A stretch of 64,000 nucleotides of DNA from Clostridiales bacterium (GTDB taxonomy: Bacteria; Bacillota; Clostridia; Saccharofermentanales; Saccharofermentanaceae): positions 1 through 64,000 of the forward strand of contig JAFRST010000027.1 in NCBI GenBank assembly GCA_017427465.1, given 5' to 3'. Of this stretch, positions 43,096 to 51,543 are shown in pieces. Made by a program: the position numbers and the translations under genes. The stretch's first letter is position 1. Each line of letters starts with the position of its first letter. The notes under the pieces are model-generated. The model did not search any database. It worked only from the letters and a program-made list of their open reading frames with translations, and was not told where the DNA came from.

Positions 43096-45501
43096 TCATA
43101 AGATCATTCCCTCGAAAACCGAATCACAGTATCTTACCGTGCCCATTGCGTCTTTTGCGTATGCATCGGCGCCAATCTTGTCGGCATATTCGGGCGTCAT
43201 GACGGCGCCGCCGACAATGACTTTGGTGTCGGGCTTTTTCTCGCGCATAAGCTTTATAGTCTCTTCCATTGAGGCTACCGTTGTGGTCATGAGGGCAGAG
43301 AGCCCTACAACGCGTATGTTGTTCTCGATAGCGCAGTCGACTATGACTTCAGGCGGTACGTCTTTGCCTAAGTCGATTACGTCGTAGCCATAGTTCTCGA
43401 GCATTACCTTGACGATGTTCTTACCGATGTCATGAATGTCGCCTTTTACTGTTGCGAGGATGACCTGGCCTTTGGTTGTTCTGGGCTTGTCGGCCATTGC
43501 TTCCTTAACGACTGCGAAGGCAGCCTTTGCAGCATCTGCGCTCATGAGTAGCTGGGGAAGGAATACGGTGCCTTTCTCAAAGCCCTTTCCTACTCGGTCG
43601 AGAGAAGGGATCAGCTCAGCGTCTATTATCTCGAGTGAGTCTCTGCCTGAAGCGAGTTCTTCACGCATTGCTTCGGAGGCTCTTCCGACGACACCTCTCT
43701 CGATTGCTTCACCGAGAGTGAGGACAGCGACGGATGATGTGCCTGATGATTTCGCGCTTGCGACAGATGAAGTGCCTGCAACATAGTCCTTAAATGAAGT
43801 AATGAATTCAGTAAGGTTCGGGTCGAGATTCATCAGCGCGTTAAATGATCTGTAGGATGCCATCATGGGGCCGTTGCAGGGATTGATGATTGCGCAGGAC
43901 AGACCGTTCTGCATAGCCATCGTGAGAAAGTGCGAATTGACGAGTTCGCGGGCTGGGAGGCCGAATGAGATATTCGATACACCGAGAATGGAATGGCCGT
44001 CAAATTCATCTCTTACACGCCTTACAGTGTCGAGCGTAGCAATAGCGGAATTCGGGTCAGATGATATTGTCATGGCGAGGCCGTCAATGACGATATCCTT
44101 TCTGGGAATGCCGTACTTGTCGGCAGCTTCGTAGAGGCGCTTTGCGATTGCAATTCTGCCGTCGGATGTCTCAGGAATACCGCCTTCATCAAGAGGAAGT
44201 GCAACGAGAACGCCGCCGTACTTAGCGACAAGAGGCATAACGGCCTTGATGTTCTCTTCCTTGCCGTTGACCGAGTTGATCATGGGCTTTCCGTTGTAGA
44301 TACGCATGCCGCGCTCTAATGCTTCGATATTGGTCGTGTCGATCTGGAGAGGAAGGTTCGTGACGGACTGGATTTGAAGGATAACGTTCTCCATCATGGA
44401 AGGCTCGTCGATCTCAGGAAGACCTACGTTGACGTCAAGGATGTGTGCGCCGGCTTCTTCCTGCTTCAGAGCTTCGGTGAGAAGATAATCGATGTTATTA
44501 TCGCGCAGGGCCTGCTGGAGCTTTTTCTTACCTGTAGGATTGATCCTCTCGCCGATGATGACAGGCTTTTTGCCGATCTCAACGCAATCGGCAAAGCTCG
44601 TTACATAGGTGGTGTTCTTCGCGGCAGGAACGGTGAAGGGGATCTCCTTAACTGTCTTTATCATGGTGCTGATGTGGTCAGGTGTGGTGCCGCAGCAGCC
44701 GCCCATGACGTGCACACCGAGCTTTGCGATATCACCCATGATCTCTGCGAATTCCTGAGGGTCAACATCGTAAACGGTCTTGCCGTTTTCTGTTCTCGGA
44801 AGACCTGCGTTAGGGTTAACAACGATAGGAAGTGAGCAGCACTTCACGAGGCGCTCTGCGATCGGGAGCATCTGCTTAGGTCCGAAGCCGCAGTTGATGC
44901 CGATGGCATCGACCTTAAGACCCTCGAGCATTGCGACAGTTCCTTCTACACCGCCGCCTGTAAGGAGCTTACCTGTCTCGTCGTAGACCATTGTGACGAT
45001 GATGGGCAGGTCACATACTTCTTTTGCAGCAACGACTGCTGCCTTGGCTTCATATGAGTCGCTCATTGTCTCGATGACGACCACGTCTCCGCCTGCTTCG
45101 TAGCCTGCTTTTATTATCTCAGCGAAAACGTCAACAGCCTCATTGAAGGGGAGATCTCCCATGGGCTCTAAAAGTTTTCCTGTAGGGCCGACGTCGATAG
45201 CAACGTATGCGTCATCTTCACGGCCTGCTTCTTTCCTGGCCTGTTGGCAGAGTTTTACGGCTGCCGTAACTATCTCGGGTACGTTGTCGAACTTAAATCT
45301 GTTTGCACCGAAAGTGTTCGTGTTTACGATGTTTGATCCTGCTTCGAAATATCCTTTGTTAAGGTTCTTGATGTCCTCTGGTCTGTTAAGATTCCAGAGT
45401 TCCGGGAGCTCACCGCCTTTAAGACCGAGTTTTTGAAGAATTGAGCCTGTACCTCCGTCACAGAATAACCATTCTTTACCGAGTCTTTCGCGTAAGGTCA
45501 T
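43096..45501 (-). CDS. metH: Cobalamin-dependent methionine synthase lacking reactivation domain
   Basis: 801 residues, against about 1200 for E. coli MetH. In order: homocysteine S-methyltransferase domain (FCDGGTGSILQKLGLKGG, with zinc cysteines in GINCG and GGCCGTTP), pterin-binding methyl-tetrahydrofolate domain (from about 310, VIIGERINPTGKKKL), the helical cap and B12 domain with the DIHDIG motif that offers the cobalt-binding histidine. The C-terminal S-adenosylmethionine reactivation domain is absent and is encoded separately three bases upstream. It transfers the methyl group from 5-methyltetrahydrofolate to homocysteine, last step in methionine synthesis. Operon order metF, reactivation gene, metH. 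Confidence 0.95.
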   Translation of the reverse strand: MTLRERLGKEWLFCDGGTGSILQKLGLKGGELPELWNLNRPEDIKNLNKGYFEAGSNIVNTNTFGANRFKFDNVPEIVTAAVKLCQQARKEAGREDDAYVAIDVGPTGKLLEPMGDLPFNEAVDVFAEIIKAGYEAGGDVVVIETMSDSYEAKAAVVAAKEVCDLPIIVTMVYDETGKLLTGGGVEGTVAMLEGLKVDAIGINCGFGPKQMLPIAERLVKCCSLPIVVNPNAGLPRTENGKTVYDVDPQEFAEIMGDIAKLGVHVMGGCCGTTPDHISTMIKTVKEIPFTVPAAKNTTYVTSFADCVEIGKKPVIIGERINPTGKKKLQQALRDNNIDYLLTEALKQEEAGAHILDVNVGLPEIDEPSMMENVILQIQSVTNLPLQIDTTNIEALERGMRIYNGKPMINSVNGKEENIKAVMPLVAKYGGVLVALPLDEGGIPETSDGRIAIAKRLYEAADKYGIPRKDIVIDGLAMTISSDPNSAIATLDTVRRVRDEFDGHSILGVSNISFGLPARELVNSHFLTMAMQNGLSCAIINPCNGPMMASYRSFNALMNLDPNLTEFITSFKDYVAGTSSVASAKSSGTSSVAVLTLGEAIERGVVGRASEAMREELASGRDSLEIIDAELIPSLDRVGKGFEKGTVFLPQLLMSADAAKAAFAVVKEAMADKPRTTKGQVILATVKGDIHDIGKNIVKVMLENYGYDVIDLGKDVPPEVIVDCAIENNIRVVGLSALMTTTVASMEETIKLMREKKPDTKVIVGGAVMTPEYADKIGADAYAKDAMGTVRYCDSVFEGMIL

Positions 45502-45504
45502 ATA

Positions 45505-46191
45505 TCAAGCCCTTCCTTTTGAGAATTCACATGTTTTATGCATATTGCAGTTTCCGCAGCCTGCGCATCCAGGGCATCCGGCAGCTTTGGGATCCCTGCA
45601 GATACCGATGATGGCGGAAACTGATTTTGTGGGGACCATGAGGAGCGAGTCCGTAAGCTCGATGCCTATCTGCTTGCTTATGTCGAGAAGCCTGAACCAG
45701 TCCTTCTGGTGTTCCAGCTTTAAGTCACCGTAACCTGGTGAGAAGCGGGGTCTTAAGAAATAACCCTTTGCTTCGTATTGTTTCTTAAGTCTGTCATTCT
45801 CATCATCTAGGAATGCTTCGATGGCAGCAGCACCCGCAGCCTGATAGACGGAAGCTTCGGCAGCTGATGTGACGCTTGCTCTTCTTACGAGCATATCGCA
45901 GGAAGGTCCTATCGTCGCAGCCAGAAGGATAGCTCCGCAGCAGTCCTTAAGGTTCCTTGCAAGAGATTCTGACTCCAGATTTAAGTCTTCGTTATCGGCA
46001 TGGATAATGACAGACTTCTCGTTAACATCGATAAGGTATTCCTTCGATACGATGCGCGGATGTGACTGTGTGCTCAGACGGTCGATCGCTTTATCAATCA
46101 ATGCCTGCATTTCGGGCGCAATCTCAGAGATACCGTGGTAGCCCATGTATCTTTGAACTTCTTTGGCCGGGATGTCTACTCCGAGAGGCAT
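45505..46191 (-). CDS. Methionine synthase reactivation-domain protein
   Basis: 228 residues resembling the Met_synt_B12 activation domain: EVQRYMGYHG start and the RPRFSPGYGDLKLEHQ core that binds S-adenosylmethionine, then SLLMVPTKSVSAIIG. It should reductively re-methylate oxidised cobalamin on the methionine synthase encoded next. The C-terminus bears a cluster of cysteines (CPGCAGCGNCNMHKTC) that the domain in fused MetH does not have; metal or Fe-S binding, perhaps for electron supply, is inference. ATG overlaps the metF stop by one base (TAATG). Confidence 0.9.
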   Translation of the reverse strand: MPLGVDIPAKEVQRYMGYHGISEIAPEMQALIDKAIDRLSTQSHPRIVSKEYLIDVNEKSVIIHADNEDLNLESESLARNLKDCCGAILLAATIGPSCDMLVRRASVTSAAEASVYQAAGAAAIEAFLDDENDRLKKQYEAKGYFLRPRFSPGYGDLKLEHQKDWFRLLDISKQIGIELTDSLLMVPTKSVSAIIGICRDPKAAGCPGCAGCGNCNMHKTCEFSKGRA

Positions 46192-47054
46192 TAATCGATG
46201 ATTCCTTTGAGGTTGTAGAGAATATCGGAAGCGACGTCGGGCTTATTCATCGAGTAAACATGAATATGCGTGATGCCGTTAGCGATAAGGTCTATGATCT
46301 GCTCTGTCGCATAAATGATGCCTGCCTGGCGCATAGCGACGGGGTCATCGCCGAATCGGTCAACGATGGCCTTAAAGCGCTCCGGGACACTGGTGCCCGA
46401 GAGCTGGACAGATCTGGATAACTGCTTTGCTGTCGTAATCGGCATGATGCCCGGAACGACAGGGACATTGATGCCTACATCCTTAACCCTATAAAGGAAG
46501 TTGTAGAAGATATTGTTATCGAAAAACATTTGCGTTGTAAGGAAATCGCAGCCTGCGTCAACCTTTTCTTTGAGAAAGTGGATATCTTCCGACTTGTTGG
46601 CTGACTCAATGTGTCCTTCGGGATAGCATGCTCCGCCGATGCAGATATCGGGGTCTAAAGACCTGATCTCTCTTACGAGATCCGAAGCGTGCTCAAAATC
46701 ATGGCAGACGATGCCGTCCTTGGGAAGGTCGCCTCTTAATGCCATTACGTTATCAATGTTATTCTCGCGGATCTGGCGGATCATATTTGCGACATGCTCC
46801 TTGGTGGAAGCAACGCAGGTAAGGTGGGGCATTACGGAAACGCCATGAAGATTCTTGATGTCGGATGCGACTTCTACAGTTAGCTTGGAAGTGGAACCTG
46901 CCGCGCCGTATGTGACTGACATGAATGAAGGACCCAGAGCCGCGATAGCGCCTGCAGCAGTCTTAACTTCGTTTAATCCTGTCTCCTGCTTAGGCGGGAA
47001 TACCTCGAAAGAGATCGTGGGGGTCTTATCGGCAAGTATTTTGTTAATCTTCAT
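46191..47054 (-). CDS. metF: 5,10-methylenetetrahydrofolate reductase
   Basis: 287 residues, a normal MetF length. The barrel starts ISFEVFPPK, then FMSVTYGA with the family's substrate loop, the VMALRGD segment and GADFLTTQ-like CDFLTTQMFFDN. It reduces methylene- to methyl-tetrahydrofolate with an FAD cofactor, feeding methionine synthase. Two in-frame starts exist; AGGTG six bases before the ATG at 47054 favours this over the GTG at 47063. First gene of a three-gene methionine operon, divergent from a B12-type importer. Confidence 0.95.
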   Translation of the reverse strand: MKINKILADKTPTISFEVFPPKQETGLNEVKTAAGAIAALGPSFMSVTYGAAGSTSKLTVEVASDIKNLHGVSVMPHLTCVASTKEHVANMIRQIRENNIDNVMALRGDLPKDGIVCHDFEHASDLVREIRSLDPDICIGGACYPEGHIESANKSEDIHFLKEKVDAGCDFLTTQMFFDNNIFYNFLYRVKDVGINVPVVPGIMPITTAKQLSRSVQLSGTSVPERFKAIVDRFGDDPVAMRQAGIIYATEQIIDLIANGITHIHVYSMNKPDVASDILYNLKGIID

Positions 47055-47089
47055 AAAATTCACCTTTTCAAGCCAAAATTATTTAAATA

Positions 47090-47117
47090 ATCATAGTTAC
47101 ACAAGAGTATACATCAA
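47090..47117 (-). promoter_or_regulatory. Promoter of the metF operon
   Basis: On the minus strand TTGATG (47117-47112) and TATGAT (47095-47090) with 16 bases between. No SAM or cobalamin riboswitch core is seen in the short leader. Confidence 0.5.
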
Positions 47118-47201
47118 AAGAAGTCTTTAGATTATAATCATTTCGACATAAACAGCAATTACACATGTATGCTGATTTTTATGATTTTTCGGAGGTTAAT
47201 A

Positions 47202-48263
47202 ATGAAGAAAATACTCGCAATTATCGTAGCCTTAGCTACTACAATGGCTTTTGCTACAGCATGTAATGAGAAGACGGATGTATCTGATGCGTCAAATACT
47301 GAAGCTGAGACATCAGATACTCAGGCATCTGAGTCATCAGAAGATACTGAGGCTACTGAGCCCAGCACAGCCGAATCCGACATGCTCGACCGTGCAGGCA
47401 ACGGCATCGTACTGCCTGAGAAGATCGAGAAGATCGTATCCATGGCACCTTCCACAACACAGGTCCTTATCGAGATCGGCCTTGCTGACAAGATCGTAGG
47501 TATCGACACAAACTCAGTAACTTATATCGCTGATCTTTCCGCTGATGTTGCACAGTTCGACATGATGTCACCTGACAACGAAGCAATCGCTGCTCTTGAT
47601 CCTGACATCGTCTTCACTTCAGGAATGAGCTCTGCAGGCGGCACATCTCCTTTCCAGTCACTCATTGACAGTGGCGTATGTGTTGCTGACATTCCTTCTT
47701 CTGCTTCCATCGCAGATATCGCTGAAGATATCCGCTTCATCGGAACCGTAACAGGCAAGGAGTCTGAAGCAGAGGATCTCGTAGAGGCTATGAATCTTTA
47801 CATCTCTGCAGTTGAAGATATCGCAAAGACAGTACCTGAAGGCGAGAAAAAGACAGTCCTTCTCATGATGAACGTTCCTTCAGCTGAATTCCCTACTATC
47901 TATACTGTAGGTAAGGGCACATACATGGACGAGATGTTCGGTATCATCGGTGCAGAGAACGCATTTGGCAGCCAGGAAGGATGGCTTTCCATCTCCATTG
48001 AGGAGGCTCTTGCAGCAGATCCTGACGTAATCCTTATGGACTGCAACTGGATGCCCGGTGCTGACGAAGCAGTTAAGGCTCTTGAAGGCTGGGAGAATGT
48101 AACGGCAGTTAAGAACGGTGATGTATATCAGATCGATGAGGATCTCTGCTCACGTCCTAATCATCACGTAGCAGAAGCTTGCGCTGAGTGGGCTAAGTGC
48201 ATATATCCCGATCAGTTCAACGAATTCAACATGACACTTGAACTGATGGCTGAAGCTGCTTGA
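47202..48263 (+). CDS. BtuF/FecB-type substrate-binding lipoprotein
   Basis: 353 residues. Signal peptide with lipobox FATAC, then a Ser/Thr/Glu-rich linker (about 25-60) and the two-lobe BtuF/FecB fold (VLPEKIEKIVSMAPSTTQVLIEIG, DIVFTSG, EMFGIIGAEN, DPDVILMD). It should bind cobalamin, a siderophore or heme outside the membrane; cobalamin is favoured because the divergent operon encodes B12-dependent methionine synthase. The frame opens earlier, but GGAGG just before the ATG at 47202 and the signal peptide fix the start. First gene of an importer operon with permease and ATPase. Confidence 0.92.
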   Translation: MKKILAIIVALATTMAFATACNEKTDVSDASNTEAETSDTQASESSEDTEATEPSTAESDMLDRAGNGIVLPEKIEKIVSMAPSTTQVLIEIGLADKIVGIDTNSVTYIADLSADVAQFDMMSPDNEAIAALDPDIVFTSGMSSAGGTSPFQSLIDSGVCVADIPSSASIADIAEDIRFIGTVTGKESEAEDLVEAMNLYISAVEDIAKTVPEGEKKTVLLMMNVPSAEFPTIYTVGKGTYMDEMFGIIGAENAFGSQEGWLSISIEEALAADPDVILMDCNWMPGADEAVKALEGWENVTAVKNGDVYQIDEDLCSRPNHHVAEACAEWAKCIYPDQFNEFNMTLELMAEAA

Positions 48264-48285
48264 TCTTTTTAGAGTTGAGAATAGT

Positions 48286-49320
48286 ATGAATAAGAAGGGC
48301 ACAGGACTAAAGATAGTAATATCGGCAGTCCTGTGCCTTTTTATACTTGTTGTCTGTATCAGGGCAGGAAGCGTATATATCTCACTTAAAGACCTGTTCG
48401 GCATCATTGGAGGCCATTTAACGGGAAAAGGCACCCCCGAAGGCGTTGCTCCTATGATGGATTCTATCTTCTGGACGATCAGGATGCCCAGAGCGCTCTG
48501 TGCATTTATGGTTGGCGGAGCCTTGTCTATAAGCGGCGCCTGCATGCAGGCGCTTTTGCAGAATCCCTTGGCATCGTCTTATACCTTGGGTGTATCTTCC
48601 GGTGCATCGGTGGGCGCGGCCCTGGTCCTCGTTACCGGTATAACTCTTCCGGTATTTACGAATTTCACGCTCCCGTTCGCGGGATTTGTTTTCGGACTTT
48701 TGACAGTAACGGCAGCTATACTTATGGCGCGTGCAATCGACAGGAGCATATCTAACACTACGGTCGTATTGATAGGTATGGTCTTGTCGCTTTTTGTAAA
48801 CGGCGTTTTGAATCTGCTCTCGACCTTTGACGATGCGCATTCCAAACAGCTTTATCTGTGGATGATGGGTTCCTTCTCCGCAAGGGGCTGGAAGCACTGC
48901 GCGGTGCTTTTCCCGGTGTGCATCATATGCTTTATAGGACTTATGCTCATGTCGCGGAAAATGGACATCATGAGCTTTGGCGATCTCCAGGCGCAGGCCA
49001 TGGGCGTAGACGCAAAGAAGACCAAGATCGTTTCCATCCTTATCTGCGCATTGCTTACAGGTATATCAGTAGCTTTCACGGGTGTAATCGGTTTTGTTGA
49101 TCTCGCTGCTCCGCATGTAGTAAGAAAACTCTTTGGCCCCGCGCATAAACTCGTACTGCCGATGTCGTTCATCTATGGCGGTGCTTTCATGGCTTTGTGC
49201 GACCTGATATCAAGGACGATCTTATCTCCCCGTGAGATACCCGTCGGCGCAGTTACGGCGCTCATCGGCGCTCCTTTCTTCGCTTATGTTTTCTTTGTTT
49301 CACGGAGGAAAACAAGATGA
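48286..49320 (+). CDS. FecCD/BtuC-family ABC permease
   Basis: 344 residues, about ten membrane helices. RMPRALCAFMVGGALSISGACMQALLQNPLASSYTLGVSSGA and the GVIGFVDLAAPHVVRKL segment are the two conserved blocks of the BtuC/FecCD family. It forms the channel for the binding protein just upstream and the ATPase downstream, whose start overlaps its stop (ATGA). Only one permease gene is present, so it should act as a homodimer, as in BtuCD. Confidence 0.94.
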   Translation: MNKKGTGLKIVISAVLCLFILVVCIRAGSVYISLKDLFGIIGGHLTGKGTPEGVAPMMDSIFWTIRMPRALCAFMVGGALSISGACMQALLQNPLASSYTLGVSSGASVGAALVLVTGITLPVFTNFTLPFAGFVFGLLTVTAAILMARAIDRSISNTTVVLIGMVLSLFVNGVLNLLSTFDDAHSKQLYLWMMGSFSARGWKHCAVLFPVCIICFIGLMLMSRKMDIMSFGDLQAQAMGVDAKKTKIVSILICALLTGISVAFTGVIGFVDLAAPHVVRKLFGPAHKLVLPMSFIYGGAFMALCDLISRTILSPREIPVGAVTALIGAPFFAYVFFVSRRKTR

Positions 49321-50081
49321 AGATCGAAGTTAAGAACATGACAGCATATTATGGCAAGACTGAGATCCTTCACGACATCGATCTTGAGATCAATGCCGGC
49401 GAGAAGGTCTTTATCGGAGGTTCGAACGGTTCGGGCAAGACAACACTTTTAAGAGTGCTGGCCGGTATCATTCCTCACAAAGGAGAGGTCAAAGTTGACG
49501 GTAATGAGATATCTTCAATGAAGCGCAGGGAAGCAGCTAAGCTCATCTCGCTTATGCCTCAGACGAGCGATATCTATTTCCCTTACTCGGTATATGAGAC
49601 TGTACTTTTGGGAACTTATGCTTCGTCCGGAAGCGCGTTCGGCGGTATCAACGCAAAGGATATTGAATACGCGGTTAAATGTATGGAAGACTGCGGAGTT
49701 ATTGAGCTTAAGGATAAGCACCTGGACGAGCTCTCGGGCGGACAGCTCCAGAGAGTGCTTCTGGCAAGGACTTTTGCCCAGAGATCACCTTTCCTCTTCC
49801 TCGATGAACCGGGCAATAATCTCGATATTAAGTACAGGGCGGAGCTCTGCGACAAGCTCAATAAATGGGCAGAGGAGAGGACAGCTGATATCCCTAATTC
49901 GCTGGTGTGTGTTTTCCATGACTTAGAGCAGGCCAGAAGATGCTGCACGAGGGCTGTAATGATGAAGGACGGACGCATTATATACGATGGTGACATAAGT
50001 AACGGAACAACGCCCGAAATGCTCCTTAAAATCTATGATTTTGACGTAGCTTCCTACATTGATAACAAAAATACGCTTTGA
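49317..50081 (+). CDS. FecE/BtuD-type ABC ATP-binding protein
   Basis: 254 residues with Walker A GGSNGSGKTT, signature LSGGQLQR, Walker B FLFLDEPGNNLD and switch His in FHDLEQA. It powers the FecCD-type permease. Its ATG overlaps the permease stop by four bases. A DEP-GNNLD Walker B with Gly-Asn-Asn in place of the usual Thr/Ser is a minor variant. Together: BtuF-BtuC-BtuD-like importer. Confidence 0.94.
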   Translation: MKIEVKNMTAYYGKTEILHDIDLEINAGEKVFIGGSNGSGKTTLLRVLAGIIPHKGEVKVDGNEISSMKRREAAKLISLMPQTSDIYFPYSVYETVLLGTYASSGSAFGGINAKDIEYAVKCMEDCGVIELKDKHLDELSGGQLQRVLLARTFAQRSPFLFLDEPGNNLDIKYRAELCDKLNKWAEERTADIPNSLVCVFHDLEQARRCCTRAVMMKDGRIIYDGDISNGTTPEMLLKIYDFDVASYIDNKNTL

Positions 50082-50119
50082 TAGTATAGTGGCGATTTAC
50101 AAACAGGAGGGGTGTGAAT

Positions 50120-51220
50120 ATGGGTAAATCAAAGGCCAAGAAGAAGGTAACTTTCAAGGAGTTCCTGGCTTCCAAGGATATCAAGGTATCTGCTAAGACT
50201 TATTTTGTTGATGCGATGGGCGGTATGGCCCAGGGACTTTTCGCATCGCTGCTTATCGGTACGATCCTTTCAACGATCGGTAAATATCTCGGCATGGTCC
50301 AGGTTCCTGCGATCGAAAGACTCGCTCATTTTATTTCGCAGGCCGGCTCGCTTGCTTCTGCTGTTACAGGTGCTGCTATCGGTGTCGGAATCGCTGCAGC
50401 TCTTAAGGCGCCTATGCTCGTCATGGCTTGTGCCGCAATAGTCGGACAGTTTGCCAATGCTTATCCCGGTAAGCCTTATGCAGCAGGCCCGTTGGGTGTA
50501 TTCTTCGCAGTCATCGTTGCTGTAGAATTCGGTAAGATCGTCTCAAAGGAGACTAAGGTAGATATCCTTGTTACTCCTATTGTTTCTTTAGGCTGCGGTT
50601 TCCTTACAGGTTATCTCTTATGCCCTCCGATCGCCATCGCAATGAACTGGCTGGGAACATTCATAAATGAAGCTACAAAGCTCCACCCGTTCTTAATGGG
50701 TATCGTTATCTCGGTTGTCGTAGGTGTTATCCTCACACTTCCTATCTCTTCTGCAGCTATCTGCGCTTCCATAGGTATCGCAGGTATCGCAGGCGGCGCT
50801 GCTCTCGCAGGATGCTGCGCACAGATGGTCGGCTTCGCAGTCGCATCCTACAGAGAGAATAAGTGGGGAGGCATTGTCTCACAGGGTCTCGGAACATCAA
50901 TGCTCCAGATGCCTAACATCGTAACTCACCCTCAGATCTGGATCCCCGCAACTCTTGCTTCCGCGATCACAGGCCCTATGGCAACAATGATCTTCAAGCT
51001 CGAGTGCACCGGCGTTTATGCCGGCATGGGCACATGCGGTCTTACAGGTCCTATCGGATGCTTCACCGCAATGTCTAAGTCCGGTACATTAAATGGCTGG
51101 GCATGGCTCGGAATGTTCTGCATCTGCCTGTTTACACCGGCTGTTCTCTCACTCCTGTTCAGTGAGATTATGAGAAAATTCGGCTGGATCAAGCCCGGTT
51201 ACATGAAGCTTCAGGGATAA
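50120..51220 (+). CDS. PfoR-type PTS EIIC-like membrane protein
   Basis: 366 residues with about ten membrane helices, matching the PTS_EIIC_2 / PfoR (COG3641) family: the YFVDAMGGMAQGLFASLLIGTIL start and the GIVISVVVGVILTLPISSAAI and GLGTSMLQMPNI segments. PfoR was first described as a regulator of perfringolysin in Clostridium; members look like the sugar-binding IIC domain without IIA or IIB parts, and transport has not been shown. A GTG two codons earlier is in frame, but AGGAGG nine bases before the ATG at 50120 is best. Confidence 0.88.
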   Translation: MGKSKAKKKVTFKEFLASKDIKVSAKTYFVDAMGGMAQGLFASLLIGTILSTIGKYLGMVQVPAIERLAHFISQAGSLASAVTGAAIGVGIAAALKAPMLVMACAAIVGQFANAYPGKPYAAGPLGVFFAVIVAVEFGKIVSKETKVDILVTPIVSLGCGFLTGYLLCPPIAIAMNWLGTFINEATKLHPFLMGIVISVVVGVILTLPISSAAICASIGIAGIAGGAALAGCCAQMVGFAVASYRENKWGGIVSQGLGTSMLQMPNIVTHPQIWIPATLASAITGPMATMIFKLECTGVYAGMGTCGLTGPIGCFTAMSKSGTLNGWAWLGMFCICLFTPAVLSLLFSEIMRKFGWIKPGYMKLQG

Positions 51221-51330
51221 TACTTTGCAAATCAAATTGTAGTATTTGCATATTTTTCCCTCAAGTTTTCCGCAAAAACAAGGAAGAATTGCCACAGCCG
51301 GATTTGAAAACAATCGATTATAATCTGGTT

Positions 51331-51450
51331 GTGGATATTAGGAGATAGGTGCCGGATAGACATTGGGATTGTGACGGTAACCATCCTAACTAAGCATTAA
51401 ATAGTTTTTTGTTTCGGCAGCGCGGTTCCCATTGGGAGCCGCGTTTGCTT
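51331..51450 (+). ncRNA. Candidate structured RNA upstream of ABC exporter
   Basis: In the 323-base gap after the PfoR-type gene, TATAAT at 51319-51324 (without a good -35) is followed by an imperfect long hairpin: TTAGGA (51338-51343) pairs with TCCTAA (51384-51389) and, inside it, GGTGCCG (51348-51354) with CGGTAACC (51375-51382). A strong terminator ends the region at 51450. It matches no riboswitch class I know. It could be a small RNA or a leader of the ABC exporter. Confidence is low. Confidence 0.3.
51421..51450 (+). terminator. Terminator before the ABC exporter gene
   Basis: CGCGGTTCCC (51421-51430) pairs with GGGAGCCGCG (51434-51443) with one G-U and a 3-base loop, followed by TTTGCTTT. 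Confidence 0.8.
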
Positions 51451-51543
51451 TGTATATATCCCGGACTCGAAAAAGTTGTGCTTTTTTATATCGGCCTTCT
51501 GTGGTAAAAGTAGCGTATAAAAAACTGTTTTCGCGAGGTTAAT

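Noticed and set aside
47055..47201. Cobalamin or SAM riboswitch between metF and the importer
   Set aside because: About 150 bases only, no conserved core of either class on either strand.
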